A DNA stretch of 64,000 nucleotides from Symbioplanes lichenis (lineage in GTDB: Bacteria > Actinomycetota > Actinomycetes > Mycobacteriales > Micromonosporaceae), in contig NZ_JAUZQD010000011.1 in the NCBI RefSeq assembly GCF_030709675.1, forward strand, positions 186,001 to 250,000. The letters are read 5' to 3'. Shown here in pieces: positions 44,608 to 55,686 of the stretch. Position 1 is the stretch's first letter, and the number at the start of each line of letters is the position of its first letter. Under the pieces are notes generated by a model. That model searched no databases. It saw only the letters and a program-made list of their open reading frames with translations, and had not been told where the DNA came from. The position numbers and the translations under genes are program-made.

Positions 44608-46254
44608 ATGTCGCCTTCCGCCGATCTCCCGGTGCTCCCGCGCCGGCTGGCCGCGCCCGAGCCGGGCTGGACCGAGTCCACCGACGTGGTGGTCGTCGGG
44701 TCCGGCGTCGCCGGGCTGACCGCCGCGCTGCACCTGCGGGAGCAGGGTCTGCACGTCACCGTGGTCACCAAGGTCAACATTGACGACGGGTCGACCCGCT
44801 GGGCGCAGGGCGGCATCGCCGCCGTGCTCGACCCGCTGGACACCCCCGAGGCGCACGCCTTCGACACCGAGATCGCCGGCGTGGGCCTCTGCGACCCGGC
44901 CGCCGTGCGGGTGCTGGTCGAGGAGGGTCCCACGCGGATCCGGGAGCTGATCCGGCTCGGGGCCGAGTTCGACCGCAACGCCGACGGGTCGCTCATGCTG
45001 ACCCGCGAGGGCGGCCACCGCGCCGACCGCATCGTGCACGCGGGCGGCGACGCGACCGGCGCCGAGGTGCAGCGCGCGCTGCACGACGCCGTGCACCGCG
45101 ACCCCTGGATCCGGCTCGTCGAGCACGCGCTGGTGCTCGACCTGCTGCGCGCGCCGGACGGCCGGGCCTGCGGCATCACCCTGCACGTGCTGGGCGAGGG
45201 CAGCGAGGACGGCGTCGGGGCGATCCTGGCCCGGGCTGTGGTGCTGGCCACCGGCGGCATGGGCCAGATCTACGCGTCGACCACCAACCCCTCGGTGTCC
45301 ACCGGCGACGGCGTGGCGCTCGCGCTGCGGGCCGGCGCGGTCGTCACCGACGTGGAGTTCGTGCAGTTCCACCCGACGTCCTTCGTGACCGCCGGCGTCA
45401 CCTCGGTGCAGCGCCCGCTGATCTCCGAGGCGCTGCGCGGCGAGGGCGCCCACCTGGTCGACGAGTCCGGCGAGCGCTTCATGGTCGGGCAGCACGAGCT
45501 GGCCGAGCTGGCGCCGCGCGACGTGGTCGCCAAGGGCATCCACCGGGTGCTGCAGGCGACCGGCGCCGACCACGTCTATCTCGACGCGCGTCACCTCGGC
45601 CGCGAGTTCCTGGAGCAGCGTTTCCCGACCATCATCGCGTCGACCCGGTCGGCGGGCGTCGACCCCGTGACCGAGCTGATCCCGGTGGCCCCGGCCGCGC
45701 ACTACGCGTCCGGCGGCGTGCGGACAGACCTTCATGGGCGTACGTCCATCGCGGGCCTCTACGCGTGCGGCGAGGTCGCCTGCACGGGGGTCCACGGCGC
45801 CAACCGGCTCGCGAGCAATTCCCTGCTCGAGGGGCTCGTCTTCGCCCGGCGCATCGCCGACGACATCGCCCGTGACCTGCCGCCGCAGGCCGAGCCCGGG
45901 CCCGCGTCCGGCGACCCGGGCTGGGTGGTGCCGCCCGCCGTCCGCGCCGAGCTGCAGCGCGCGATGACCCGGGGCGCCGGCGTCCTCCGCTCGGCGGACT
46001 CGCTCGCGGCCACGGCCAAGGAGCTGACCCGCCTCGGAGAGCAGCGCGACACGCCTCGCAACGCCTCGTGGGAGGCGACGAACCTGCTCACCGTCGCGTC
46101 GGCGCTGGTCGCCTCGGCCTTCGAGCGGCGCGAGACCCGCGGCTGTCACTGGCGCGAGGATCACCCGGGCGCGCTGGACGAGTGGCGGGGGCACCTGCTC
46201 AACGCGATCGCCGCGACGGGCAAGCTGACGCAGAGCTTCGAGGAGATGCAGTGA
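44608..46254 (+). CDS. nadB: L-aspartate oxidase
   Basis: FAD enzyme oxidising aspartate to iminoaspartate for NAD synthesis. 548 residues: dinucleotide fold VVVVGSGVAGLTAALHL, substrate region STRWAQGGIAAVL, QFHPTSF, and GEVACTGVHGANRLASNSLLEG. The usual ATG at 44608 is preferred over 44572, which adds twelve residues not typical for the family. nadC follows after 33 bp. nadA is not in the window. Confidence 0.94.
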   Translation: MSPSADLPVLPRRLAAPEPGWTESTDVVVVGSGVAGLTAALHLREQGLHVTVVTKVNIDDGSTRWAQGGIAAVLDPLDTPEAHAFDTEIAGVGLCDPAAVRVLVEEGPTRIRELIRLGAEFDRNADGSLMLTREGGHRADRIVHAGGDATGAEVQRALHDAVHRDPWIRLVEHALVLDLLRAPDGRACGITLHVLGEGSEDGVGAILARAVVLATGGMGQIYASTTNPSVSTGDGVALALRAGAVVTDVEFVQFHPTSFVTAGVTSVQRPLISEALRGEGAHLVDESGERFMVGQHELAELAPRDVVAKGIHRVLQATGADHVYLDARHLGREFLEQRFPTIIASTRSAGVDPVTELIPVAPAAHYASGGVRTDLHGRTSIAGLYACGEVACTGVHGANRLASNSLLEGLVFARRIADDIARDLPPQAEPGPASGDPGWVVPPAVRAELQRAMTRGAGVLRSADSLAATAKELTRLGEQRDTPRNASWEATNLLTVASALVASAFERRETRGCHWREDHPGALDEWRGHLLNAIAATGKLTQSFEEMQ

Positions 46255-46287
46255 TCCGCGTGGACGGCCTTTGTTCTGGGGGACATA

Positions 46288-47142
46288 GTGATCGGTGAGG
46301 GCTTGGATCTGGCCCAGGTGGAGCGGATCGTCTACACGGCGCTGGCCGAGGACCTGGGCGACCCGCCCCGCGACGTGACCAGCGAGGCGACGATCCCCGC
46401 GGGCCAGATCGACACGGCCGAGATCGTGGCCCGCGCGCCGGGCGTGGTCGCGGGGCTGCCCGTGGCGGCGCAGGTCTTCGCGGTGACGTCGGGCGGGACG
46501 GCCACCTTCGACCAGCGGGTCGAGGAGGGGGCGCGGGTCGAGCGCGGCGACGTGCTCGCCGTCGTCACGGGGCCGACGCGATCACTGCTGACGGCCGAGC
46601 GTACGGCGCTGAATCTGCTCTGCCGCATGTCCGGCGTCGCCACGCACACCCGCAAGTGGGCCGACCAGCTCGCGGACACCAAGGCCACGGTGCTCGACAC
46701 GCGCAAGACCACCCCGGGGCTGCGGGTCCTGGAGAAATACGCGGTCCGCGCCGGCGGGGGTACCAACAAGCGCATGGGCCTGTACGACGTAGCGATGATC
46801 AAGGACAACCACAAACTCGCGGCCGGGAGCATCACGGCGGCCTACCGGTTCGTTCGGGAGCGTTTCCCCGACGTGCCCGTGCAGGTGGAGGTCACGACGC
46901 TCGCCGAGGCGCGGGAGGCGGTCGACGCCGGGGCCGATTTCCTGCTCTGCGACAACATGCGTCCCGAGCTGCTGCGCGAGGTCGTGGCGGCGGTCGGTGA
47001 CCGGGTCGAGCTGGAGGCGACGGGCAATCTGACCCTTGAGACCGCCGCCGACTATGCCGCGACCGGTGTCGACTATCTGTCGGTCGGCGGGCTGACGCAT
47101 TCCTCGCCGATCCTCGACATCGCCCTCGATCTCCGCTCCTGA
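46288..47142 (+). CDS. nadC: Nicotinate-nucleotide pyrophosphorylase (carboxylating)
   Basis: Converts quinolinate and PRPP to nicotinate mononucleotide. 284 residues with the EDLGDPPRDVTSEATIP start, TRKTTPGLRVLEKYAV, GGGTNKRMGLYD and IKDNH motifs, and SVGGLTHSSP near the end. GTG start after a GGGGGA ribosome site. The gene follows nadB in the same direction. Confidence 0.96.
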   Translation: MIGEGLDLAQVERIVYTALAEDLGDPPRDVTSEATIPAGQIDTAEIVARAPGVVAGLPVAAQVFAVTSGGTATFDQRVEEGARVERGDVLAVVTGPTRSLLTAERTALNLLCRMSGVATHTRKWADQLADTKATVLDTRKTTPGLRVLEKYAVRAGGGTNKRMGLYDVAMIKDNHKLAAGSITAAYRFVRERFPDVPVQVEVTTLAEAREAVDAGADFLLCDNMRPELLREVVAAVGDRVELEATGNLTLETAADYAATGVDYLSVGGLTHSSPILDIALDLRS

Positions 47143-47156
47143 ACTAAGGTCGTCTC

Positions 47157-47930
47157 GTGCTTCTGTGCATCGACATCGGCAATACGAACACGGTTCTCGC
47201 GACCTTCGACGGCGACAAATTGGTGCACAACTGGCGCATCAAGACCGATGCCCGGGCGACCGCCGACGAGCTGGGCCTGATGTTCCGCGGCCTGCTCGCC
47301 GGGGACGCGGTCGAGATCACCGGGGTCGCCGCCTGTTCCACCGTCCCCGCCGCGTTGCGCACGCTGCGCTCGATGCTGGGGCGTTACTACCGGGGCACGC
47401 CGAATGTCATCGTCGAGCCGGGCGTGAAGACCGGCGTCCAGCTCGCGATCGACAATCCCAAGGAGGTCGGCGCGGACCGGGTCGTGAACACGCTCGCCGC
47501 GCACGCGCTCTACGGCGGGCCGTCGATCGTCGTCGACTTCGGCACGACCACCAATTTCGACGTCATCAGTGCCCGCGGCGAGTTTCTCGGCGGTGCGTTC
47601 GCGCCCGGCATCGAGATCTCGTTCGACGCCCTGGCCGCCCGGGCCGCCCAGTTGCGCAAGGTGGAACCGGCCGCCCCGCGCTCGGTCATCGGCAAGAACA
47701 CGGTCGAGTGCCTGCAGTCCGGCCTCTATTTCGGGGTGGCCGGCCAGGTGGACCGGATCGTCGAGCTGATGACCGCCGAGCTGGGCGGCGAGGTGAGTGC
47801 CGTGATCGCCACGGGCGGGCTCGCCGGGCTGGTCAAGGACGAGTGCCGCACGATCACCGCGTACGAACCGATGATCACCCTGATCGGGCTGCGGATGGTT
47901 TATGAGCGGAATGTCGGCCAGGCCGGATGA
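47157..47930 (+). CDS. coaX: Type III pantothenate kinase
   Basis: Phosphorylates pantothenate, the first step from the panC/panD product to CoA. 257 residues of the ASKHA fold: IDIGNTNTVLATFDG phosphate-binding motif at the N-terminus, GADRVVNTLAAH and DFGTTTNFDVI. GTG start 14 bp after nadC. Type III kinases use monovalent cations and are not inhibited by CoA (family knowledge). Confidence 0.96.
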   Translation: MLLCIDIGNTNTVLATFDGDKLVHNWRIKTDARATADELGLMFRGLLAGDAVEITGVAACSTVPAALRTLRSMLGRYYRGTPNVIVEPGVKTGVQLAIDNPKEVGADRVVNTLAAHALYGGPSIVVDFGTTTNFDVISARGEFLGGAFAPGIEISFDALAARAAQLRKVEPAAPRSVIGKNTVECLQSGLYFGVAGQVDRIVELMTAELGGEVSAVIATGGLAGLVKDECRTITAYEPMITLIGLRMVYERNVGQAG

Positions 47931-48074
47931 TTTTCCTTTGTGACTCTCCGCGTTCTCGCTGACACGCGGTCGTCTTCTCCCCGATCCGGTCGCCGGAATG
48001 GGAAACGGCGCCGGGGTATTCGGGAAACCATCGACCGATCCGAGCCGTGTCGCGCATCGATATCGCGACCCGCA

Positions 48075-48105
48075 TTGACGGATCACGCCGGACCGGCGTT
48101 ATTGT
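48075..48105 (+). promoter_or_regulatory. Candidate promoter of lsr2
   Basis: TTGACG (48075-48080) and TATTGT (48100-48105) are separated by 19 bases, a reasonable housekeeping sigma-type pair at slightly long spacing. Transcription would start about 50 bases before the lsr2 GTG. This 233-bp gap after coaX contains no other feature I can name. Confidence 0.45.
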
Positions 48106-48163
48106 TTGCGGTGGGGATTGTGTGTGAGACGAGTGAACGTGGTTTCAGGAAGGATAACGGCGC

Positions 48164-48517
48164 GTGGCCAAGCAGATCATTCACAAGCTGGTCGACGACC
48201 TCGACGGCGGTGATGCCGACGAGACGGTCAAGTTCGCCCTCGACGGCATTCAGTATGAGATCGACCTGTCCGACAAGAACGCGGCGAAATTGCGCGACGT
48301 CTTCGCGCCCTACGTCGGTGCCGGATCGAAGGTCGCCCGCGGCGGGGTGGTCGTGGGCGGCCGGGCCGCTCGGGGGCGCGGCGGCGCGACCGCCGACCGC
48401 GAGCAGAACAAGGCCATCCGCGAGTGGGCCAAGAAGAACGGCAAGGAGATCTCCGACCGCGGGCGCATCCCGCAGGAGATCGTGGACGAGTTCCATGCCA
48501 AGGGTCCCGGCCGCTGA
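48164..48517 (+). CDS. lsr2: Lsr2-family nucleoid-associated protein
   Basis: H-NS-like DNA-bridging silencer that prefers AT-rich, often foreign, DNA. 117 residues: N-terminal dimerisation region (QIIHKLVDDLDGG...TVKFALDGIQYEIDLSDKNA), a basic Gly/Arg linker, and a C-terminal DNA-binding domain with the minor-groove RGR hook in KEISDRGRIP. GTG start nine bases after AGGAAGGA. It could silence the lower-GC stretches of the accessory island here, though that is inference. Confidence 0.96.
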   Translation: MAKQIIHKLVDDLDGGDADETVKFALDGIQYEIDLSDKNAAKLRDVFAPYVGAGSKVARGGVVVGGRAARGRGGATADREQNKAIREWAKKNGKEISDRGRIPQEIVDEFHAKGPGR

Positions 48518-48535
48518 CCTGGATTCGATCGTCGA

Positions 48536-48578
48536 GCAGGGCCCGTGGCGCTTCGGCGCCGCGGGCCCTGCCGCTTTT
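48536..48578 (+). terminator. Intrinsic terminator after lsr2
   Basis: A 16-bp stem (48536-48551 with 48556-48571, one mismatch) closes a four-base TTCG loop and is followed by TTTT at 48575-48578. It sits 20 bp after the lsr2 stop and isolates lsr2 from clpC. Confidence 0.85.
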
Positions 48579-48932
48579 CGCTCACCCTTCGGCCGCCGTG
48601 CGTAAGTTATCCACAGGGGCGGACCGCGTTGTCCACAGCCTGTGGACGACGGCTGCCGGTCAGCCGGATCGCGCCGTACGTTGGCCGGGTCGCGCTGTTT
48701 CCAGCGGCTCGGGAGCCGGGATTTCGCTGTGCGCGTACTCCACGGGGGTGGGGAACAGCCGTTGAGCGTGCGAAGTTGGGGAAATCAGCGGTGCGGGACG
48801 TCCCGGCCGGGCTCGACGGCCCAGCAGAGTCACCCGGCGGCGATAGAGTAGTGACAGCACGGGCATCACCGATGCTCGTGCGCTGGCCCCGCCAGTTCAT
48901 ATTGGCGCACGGCACGTGAGGAGCACGAGGGC
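48579..48932. other. Spacer between lsr2 and clpC with clustered DnaA-box-like 9-mers
   Basis: TTATCCACA (48607-48615), TTGTCCACA (48629-48637) and TGTGGACGA (48641-48649, the reverse of TCGTCCACA) lie within 43 bp. The last two form a near-perfect inverted repeat. TTGTCCACA and TTATCCACA are the classical high-GC and E. coli DnaA boxes. The remainder must hold the clpC promoter; I see no convincing ClgR or HspR site. Confidence 0.65.
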
Positions 48933-51455
<2,523 letters not shown>

Positions 51456-51501
51456 GCGAGCGCTGACGGGCGCTGTTGGGCCCGCCTGATGCTGTGAACG
51501 G

Positions 51502-51540
51502 AACGGCCTGGTGCGAAAAGCACCGGGCCGTTTCGCTTGC
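51502..51540 (+). terminator. Terminator after clpC
   Basis: AACGGCCTGGTGC (51502-51514) pairs with GCACCGGGCCGTT (51520-51532) around GAAAA; the only imperfection is a G-U pair. A short T-containing tail follows. It lies about 50 bp after the clpC stop. Confidence 0.8.
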
Positions 51541-51765
51541 CGGCTCCCTTTTCTCGCGCCGCCGCCTCTTCGTCGCGGCCTCGGGCTTTGGTCGCGGGGC
51601 TGCTCGGTCGTGGCGCCCTCGCCCTGCGGTCGCGGCGCTGCTCGGTGGTCGTGCCCTCGTCGCTTCGGCCGCCGTCTTGCGGTTCTTGGCGTCGCCGGGG
51701 CGCCCGATCGGGCTTTCTTCCGCGGTTTCGCCGCCCCGGGGCGGCCGGGGCGTGATCATCGCTCT
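51541..51765. other. GC-rich spacer with decayed tandem repeats
   Basis: Imperfect repetition of GGTCGCGGxGCTGCTCGGT-like words (around 51590-51650) with no frame that looks like protein before the DUF4291 start. The words loosely resemble the CTTTGGTTGCG repeat at 18.1 kb. No promoter recognised. Confidence 0.45.
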
Positions 51766-52368
51766 GTGGAGCAGGTTCCCGTCCGCCAGGTGCGCGCCGT
51801 GTACACGCCCGAGACGATCACCGTCTATCAGGCGTACCCAGTGCCGATCGCGCTCGCGGCGGCACGGGCGGGACGGTTTGTGGCGCCGTTCAAGCGGGAC
51901 CGGATGAGCTGGCTGCGGCCGTCGTTCCGGTGGATGATGTACCGCTGCCGGTGGGCCTCCGCCGACGGCCAGGACCGGGTGCTCGCCGTGGAGATGACCC
52001 GCGAGGGCTTCGAGTGGGCCCTCGGCCACTCCTGCCTGGCCCAGTACGACCACACGTTCCACACCGACCGCGAGCATTGGACGAACGCCCTCAAGGACAG
52101 CCCGGTCCGCATCCAGTGGGAGCCGGAGCGGTCGCTCGCGCTGACCCCGTTGCCGTACCGGGCGCTGCAGGTCGGTCTCGGCGTCGACGTGATCGACAAG
52201 TTCGTGCAGGAGTGGACGGTCGGGATCACCGACGTCACGCACCTGGCCCGGCGCATCGGCGAGCAGGTCCGCCGGGGCGACGAGCACCGGGCGCAGGCGA
52301 TGCTGCCGGACGAGATGCCCTATCCGCTGCCGGCCCCGATCGCCGCCGCCCTCCGCGTGTCGACCTAG
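51766..52368 (+). CDS. DUF4291 family protein
   Basis: 200 residues matching the DUF4291 family: VRAVYTPETITVYQAY near the start, FKRDRMSWLRPSFRWMMYR in the middle and PLPYRALQVGLG later. The family is widespread in bacteria and fungi; no biochemical role is assigned to it as far as I know. GTG start without a good ribosome site; the upstream frame is open but not family-like. Confidence 0.85.
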   Translation: MEQVPVRQVRAVYTPETITVYQAYPVPIALAAARAGRFVAPFKRDRMSWLRPSFRWMMYRCRWASADGQDRVLAVEMTREGFEWALGHSCLAQYDHTFHTDREHWTNALKDSPVRIQWEPERSLALTPLPYRALQVGLGVDVIDKFVQEWTVGITDVTHLARRIGEQVRRGDEHRAQAMLPDEMPYPLPAPIAAALRVST

Positions 52369-52371
52369 ACC

Positions 52372-53274
52372 TTAAAGCTGCTGCACGTCCCCTCGGGGCG
52401 CGTCGCCGGCCAGCACGAACCGGTCCGCGTCGAGGCCCAGCGTCTCCACGAGGCCGTCCTCCACGAGACCGGCGAGGGCCCGGGCGCGCTGGATCTCGTC
52501 GTCCCAGACCACGTCCAGCCGCTGACGGGGCACGGGACCGGTCGACATGCGCAGCACCTCGAGCAGCAGGCCGCGCACCTGGCGGTCGGTGCCCGCGTAC
52601 CGCTGCGGTTTGCGGCTCGGTCCGGCCGGGACCACTGCGCCGGACTGGCGGAACAGGCAGACCTGCTCGAACGGGCACTCCGGGCAGCGCGGCGCCCGGG
52701 CGGTGCACACGATCGCCCCGAGCTCCATGAACGCGATGCTGGCCTTGGCCGCGCGCGATGGCGACGCGGGCAGGAGCGCTTTGGTGGCGGTGAGGTCGGC
52801 GGCGGTGGTGTTCGGGCCGGCGTCCGGCTTGCCCTCGACCGCGCGGCACACGACGCGGCGAACATTGGTGTCCACGACCGGGTGACGCTGCCCGTACGCG
52901 AAGGTGGCCACCGCCCGGGCGGTGTAGGTCCCGACACCGGGCAGGGCCAGGAGCTGGTCGAGGTCGTCGGGGACCTGACCGCCGTGACGCTCCACGATGG
53001 CGACCGCGCAGGCGTGCAGGCGCATGGCCCGGCGCGGGTAGCCCAGGCGCCCCCACATGCGGATCGCCTCGGACGGGGGATCCTGGGCCAGGTCGGCGGG
53101 GGTGGGCCAGCGGGTCATCCAGGAGCGCCAGGCGGGCTCCACGCGTACGACCGGGGTCTGCTGGAGCATCACCTCGCTCACCAGGACCGCCCAGGCACTG
53201 GTGCCAGGCACGCGCCAGGGCAGGTCGCGGGCGTTCTCCTCGTACCACCGGATGGCTGAGTCGGCGAGAGTCAT
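52372..53274 (-). CDS. mutY: A/G-specific adenine DNA glycosylase
   Basis: Removes adenine mispaired with 8-oxoguanine. 300 residues: SEVMLQQTPVVRV with the catalytic Glu, helix-hairpin-helix LPGVGTYTARAVA with catalytic-pocket residues, VDTNVRRVVCR (catalytic Asp), and the four-Cys [4Fe-4S] loop C-x6-C-x2-C-x5-C in CTARAPRCPECPFEQVC. The C-terminal MutT-like domain is short, as in other actinobacterial MutY. It ends 3 bp from the convergent DUF4291 gene. Confidence 0.95.
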   Translation of the reverse strand: MTLADSAIRWYEENARDLPWRVPGTSAWAVLVSEVMLQQTPVVRVEPAWRSWMTRWPTPADLAQDPPSEAIRMWGRLGYPRRAMRLHACAVAIVERHGGQVPDDLDQLLALPGVGTYTARAVATFAYGQRHPVVDTNVRRVVCRAVEGKPDAGPNTTAADLTATKALLPASPSRAAKASIAFMELGAIVCTARAPRCPECPFEQVCLFRQSGAVVPAGPSRKPQRYAGTDRQVRGLLLEVLRMSTGPVPRQRLDVVWDDEIQRARALAGLVEDGLVETLGLDADRFVLAGDAPRGDVQQL

Positions 53275-53299
53275 AGGCGTCCGAGCTTACGATGCCCTG

Positions 53300-53800
53300 A
53301 TGACCGAGCTCGCCATCACCGTCATCGGCCCGGATCGGCCCGGCATCGTCGCGGAGGTCTCGGCGGCGCTGGCCGGGGTGGGCGCGAACCTGTCCGACTC
53401 CACGATGACCCGGCTGCGCGGGCATTTCACGATGACGCTCATCTGCACCGGGGCGGACGCGGCGGAGGTGTCGGCGGCGTTGGAACCGCTCGAAGGAGTG
53501 CTGGCCACGGTGCGAGCCGTCGAGCCGTCGCCGGTGGCTTCGGACGGGGAGCCGTACCTCGTGAGTGTGCACGGCGCCGATCGGCTCGGCATCGTCGCGG
53601 CGGTCACCCGGGAGGTCGCGGCGGCCGGCGGGAACATCACCGATCTGACGACCCGGCTGACCGGGCCGCTCTACGTGCTGGTCGCGGAGGTCGACTTGCC
53701 GCCGGGCGCTGCCGGCAATTTGTCCGTACGCCTGGAGCACGCCGCCGGCGACCTCGGCGTCGACGTGACCCTGCGGCGCGCTGAGCCGGACGTCCTGTGA
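53300..53800 (+). CDS. Double ACT-domain protein (GcvR-like)
   Basis: 166 residues made of two ACT domains: ITVIGPDRPGIVAEVSAALAG (about 5-75) and VSVHGADRLGIVAAVTREVAA (about 88-160). Such proteins sense amino acids; E. coli GcvR is the closest layout. No enzyme domain is attached. It is divergent from mutY with a 25-bp gap and is coupled to the deformylase gene by GTGA. Confidence 0.88.
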   Translation: MTELAITVIGPDRPGIVAEVSAALAGVGANLSDSTMTRLRGHFTMTLICTGADAAEVSAALEPLEGVLATVRAVEPSPVASDGEPYLVSVHGADRLGIVAAVTREVAAAGGNITDLTTRLTGPLYVLVAEVDLPPGAAGNLSVRLEHAAGDLGVDVTLRRAEPDVL

Positions 53801-54309
53801 CCGCGGGTGCCGTGCGCCCGGTGGTGATGGCGCCCGCCGCAGTCCTGAGCCGGCCCGGCGCCCCGGTGGAGCCGGCCGACCCTGCCGTCGTGCAACTCGC
53901 CGCCGATCTGGTCGCCACCATGCGCGTGTCGCCGGGCTGCGTGGGGCTGGCCGCGCCGCAGGTCGGCGTGGGCGTGCAGGTGTTCTGCGTGGACGTCACC
54001 GAGCATCCCAAGACGGCGACCTGCCACGGGACGCTCGTGCTCTGCAACGCCCGCATCGTCGAGGCGAGCCGGTGGCGGCCCGGGCGGGAGGGCTGCATGT
54101 CCGTTCCTGATCTCACCGGCGACGTCAAGCGGGCCGGCCGCGTCGTGGTCGAGGCCGAGCTTCCGGGTACGGGCGAAGCGGTCCGGCTGGTCACCGACGC
54201 GTTCGAGGCCCGGGCCCTGCAACACGAGGTCGACCACTGCGCCGGAAAACTTTTTCTGGACCGGGTCGCCGGGGCGCACGCGCTCCACCAGCGCAAAACT
54301 TATCTCTGA
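53797..54309 (+). CDS. def: Peptide deformylase
   Basis: Removes the N-formyl group from nascent proteins. 170 residues with all three motifs: CVGLAAPQ (motif 1, with Cys where the first Gly is usual), EGCMS (motif 2, metal Cys) and QHEVDH (motif 3, two metal His and catalytic Glu). Probably a second, type-divergent deformylase rather than the fmt-linked copy. GTG start overlaps the ACT-domain gene. Confidence 0.92.
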   Translation: MTAGAVRPVVMAPAAVLSRPGAPVEPADPAVVQLAADLVATMRVSPGCVGLAAPQVGVGVQVFCVDVTEHPKTATCHGTLVLCNARIVEASRWRPGREGCMSVPDLTGDVKRAGRVVVEAELPGTGEAVRLVTDAFEARALQHEVDHCAGKLFLDRVAGAHALHQRKTYL

Positions 54310-54390
54310 AGATCAAGTGGCGAGCCCTCGGCCCGTAACCGGCGCGTCGTTGCGTCGTTGGTGGCGCCACGGGGATACCGTGCTCCCATC

Positions 54391-55212
54391 ATGCGTACGA
54401 CGGTTGGTCCCCTTCCCACCGCTGTGTACTGGCGGCGCCGTGCGGTCGTGCTGGGCGCGATCCTGCTCGGCATCATCGTGTTGTTCGTCTCCTGTGGTGG
54501 CAACGGCGACGATGACAAGCGGGGCTCCGGCGCGGCGTCGCAGCCCCCGGCCGCTCCCTCGACGAGTGCGGCGCCGGACGACGAGCCGTCCTTCGGCGAG
54601 CCGCCGCCCGGCGCGGGCAACCCGTCGCTTCCGTCGCCCGAGGACCTGCAGTCCGGCGGCGCCACGAACGGTGGTGCCGGCCCGTCCGGCGGCTCGGGCG
54701 CCGTTCCGGGCGCCAGCGCGGGGGCCAACGGTGGCACGGGGACCGGCACAGGCACGGGTACTGGTACTGGTACGGCTGAGGGCGGCACGGACACGAACGT
54801 CAACGTTCCGGTCGGCAGCATCTGCACCAACGCCGAGATGTCGGTGACCCCGATCCCGTCCGCGACCTCCCTCCGCAGCGGCGCCGCGGTCGACATAAGG
54901 ATCCGCATCAAAAACGTCTCGACCCGTTCCTGCAGCCGCGACGTGGGCGCCGACCTGCAGGAGCTCTACATCGAGTCGGGCGCCGAGAAGATCTGGTCCT
55001 CCGACACGTGCGGCACCAACAGCGGCACCGACCTGCAGCCCTTCCCCGCCGGGGGCGAGCGCGAATACCAGGTGCGCTGGAACGGCAACGAGGCGACCAA
55101 GTGCACGGGTGGCCAGGCCGCGGGTCCGGCCCCGGGCGCCGGGCAATATCAGATCCGCGCCCGCCTCGGCGACAAGATCAGCGATCCGGTCGCCCTGTCG
55201 ATCACCGGCTGA
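54391..55212 (+). CDS. Membrane-anchored extracellular protein (Rv3587c-like position)
   Basis: 273 residues: a short basic arm, one membrane helix (about 18-37), a disordered Gly/Ser/Pro linker including a GTGTGTGTGT run coded by a hexanucleotide microsatellite (about 54733-54780), and a C-terminal beta-rich domain (about 145-273) with four Cys likely forming disulfides. It lies between mutY and disA like Rv3587c. Function unknown. ATG 54391 preferred over 54358. Confidence 0.78.
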   Translation: MRTTVGPLPTAVYWRRRAVVLGAILLGIIVLFVSCGGNGDDDKRGSGAASQPPAAPSTSAAPDDEPSFGEPPPGAGNPSLPSPEDLQSGGATNGGAGPSGGSGAVPGASAGANGGTGTGTGTGTGTGTAEGGTDTNVNVPVGSICTNAEMSVTPIPSATSLRSGAAVDIRIRIKNVSTRSCSRDVGADLQELYIESGAEKIWSSDTCGTNSGTDLQPFPAGGEREYQVRWNGNEATKCTGGQAAGPAPGAGQYQIRARLGDKISDPVALSITG

Positions 55213-55246
55213 CCGCCCACCCGATCACCGGCTGACCGCCCACCGT
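55201..55246. repeat. 23-bp direct duplication of a gene end including its stop
   Basis: The unit beginning ATCACCGGCTGACCGCCCAC occurs at 55201 and 55224. The first copy holds the last codons and TGA stop (55210-55212) of the upstream gene; the second repeats them in the non-coding tail. Confidence 0.85.
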
Positions 55247-55421
55247 CCCGCCTGACGGCCGGCCGCCCCTCGCCGGGGCGCGTCGGCCGTTTCGCTGTTC
55301 GAGAGTTCGCGCTGCCACCGAGGCGCCGGCGTTCGCGTTGCCGGGCCGGGCTGCGCGCCACCATCCCGAGACGAGCGGGACACCGCCGGAGCCGCAGCGG
55401 GCGGAGACCGGGCGTGCGAAT

Positions 55422-55569
55422 GTCAGGCGCGGCCGGCGGAGGGCTGGACGAGTCGGCAGTCAGGCGCGGCCGGCGGAGGGCTGGACGAGTCGGCAGTTGG
55501 GCGCGGCCGGCGGAGGGCTGGACGAGTCGGCAGTCGGGCGCGGCGGGCGGGAGTCGGGCGCGGCGGGCG
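55422..55569. repeat. 37-bp tandem array between convergent genes
   Basis: Units start at 55422, 55459, 55496 and 55533 (period 37). The first three are nearly identical (one or two changes); the fourth is truncated, and degenerate GTCGGGCGCGGC words continue to about 55680. The array fills most of the 474-bp gap between the membrane-anchored protein gene and disA; 55247-55421 holds nothing else recognisable. Confidence 0.9.
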
Positions 55570-55686
55570 GTGGCTGGGCCGGCGGGAGTCGGGCACGGGC
55601 GGAGGGCCGGACGGGTCAGCAGTCGGGCGCGGCGGGCAGAGGCCGGTGGGGCCGGGGGCCGGTGGTCGGGCGCGGCCGGCCGACGG

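Noticed and set aside
48650..48932. ClgR or HspR operator upstream of clpC
   Set aside because: A GCG...GCGAA-like stretch near 48770 does not match the consensus I remember closely enough, and no CTTGAGT-type inverted repeat is present.
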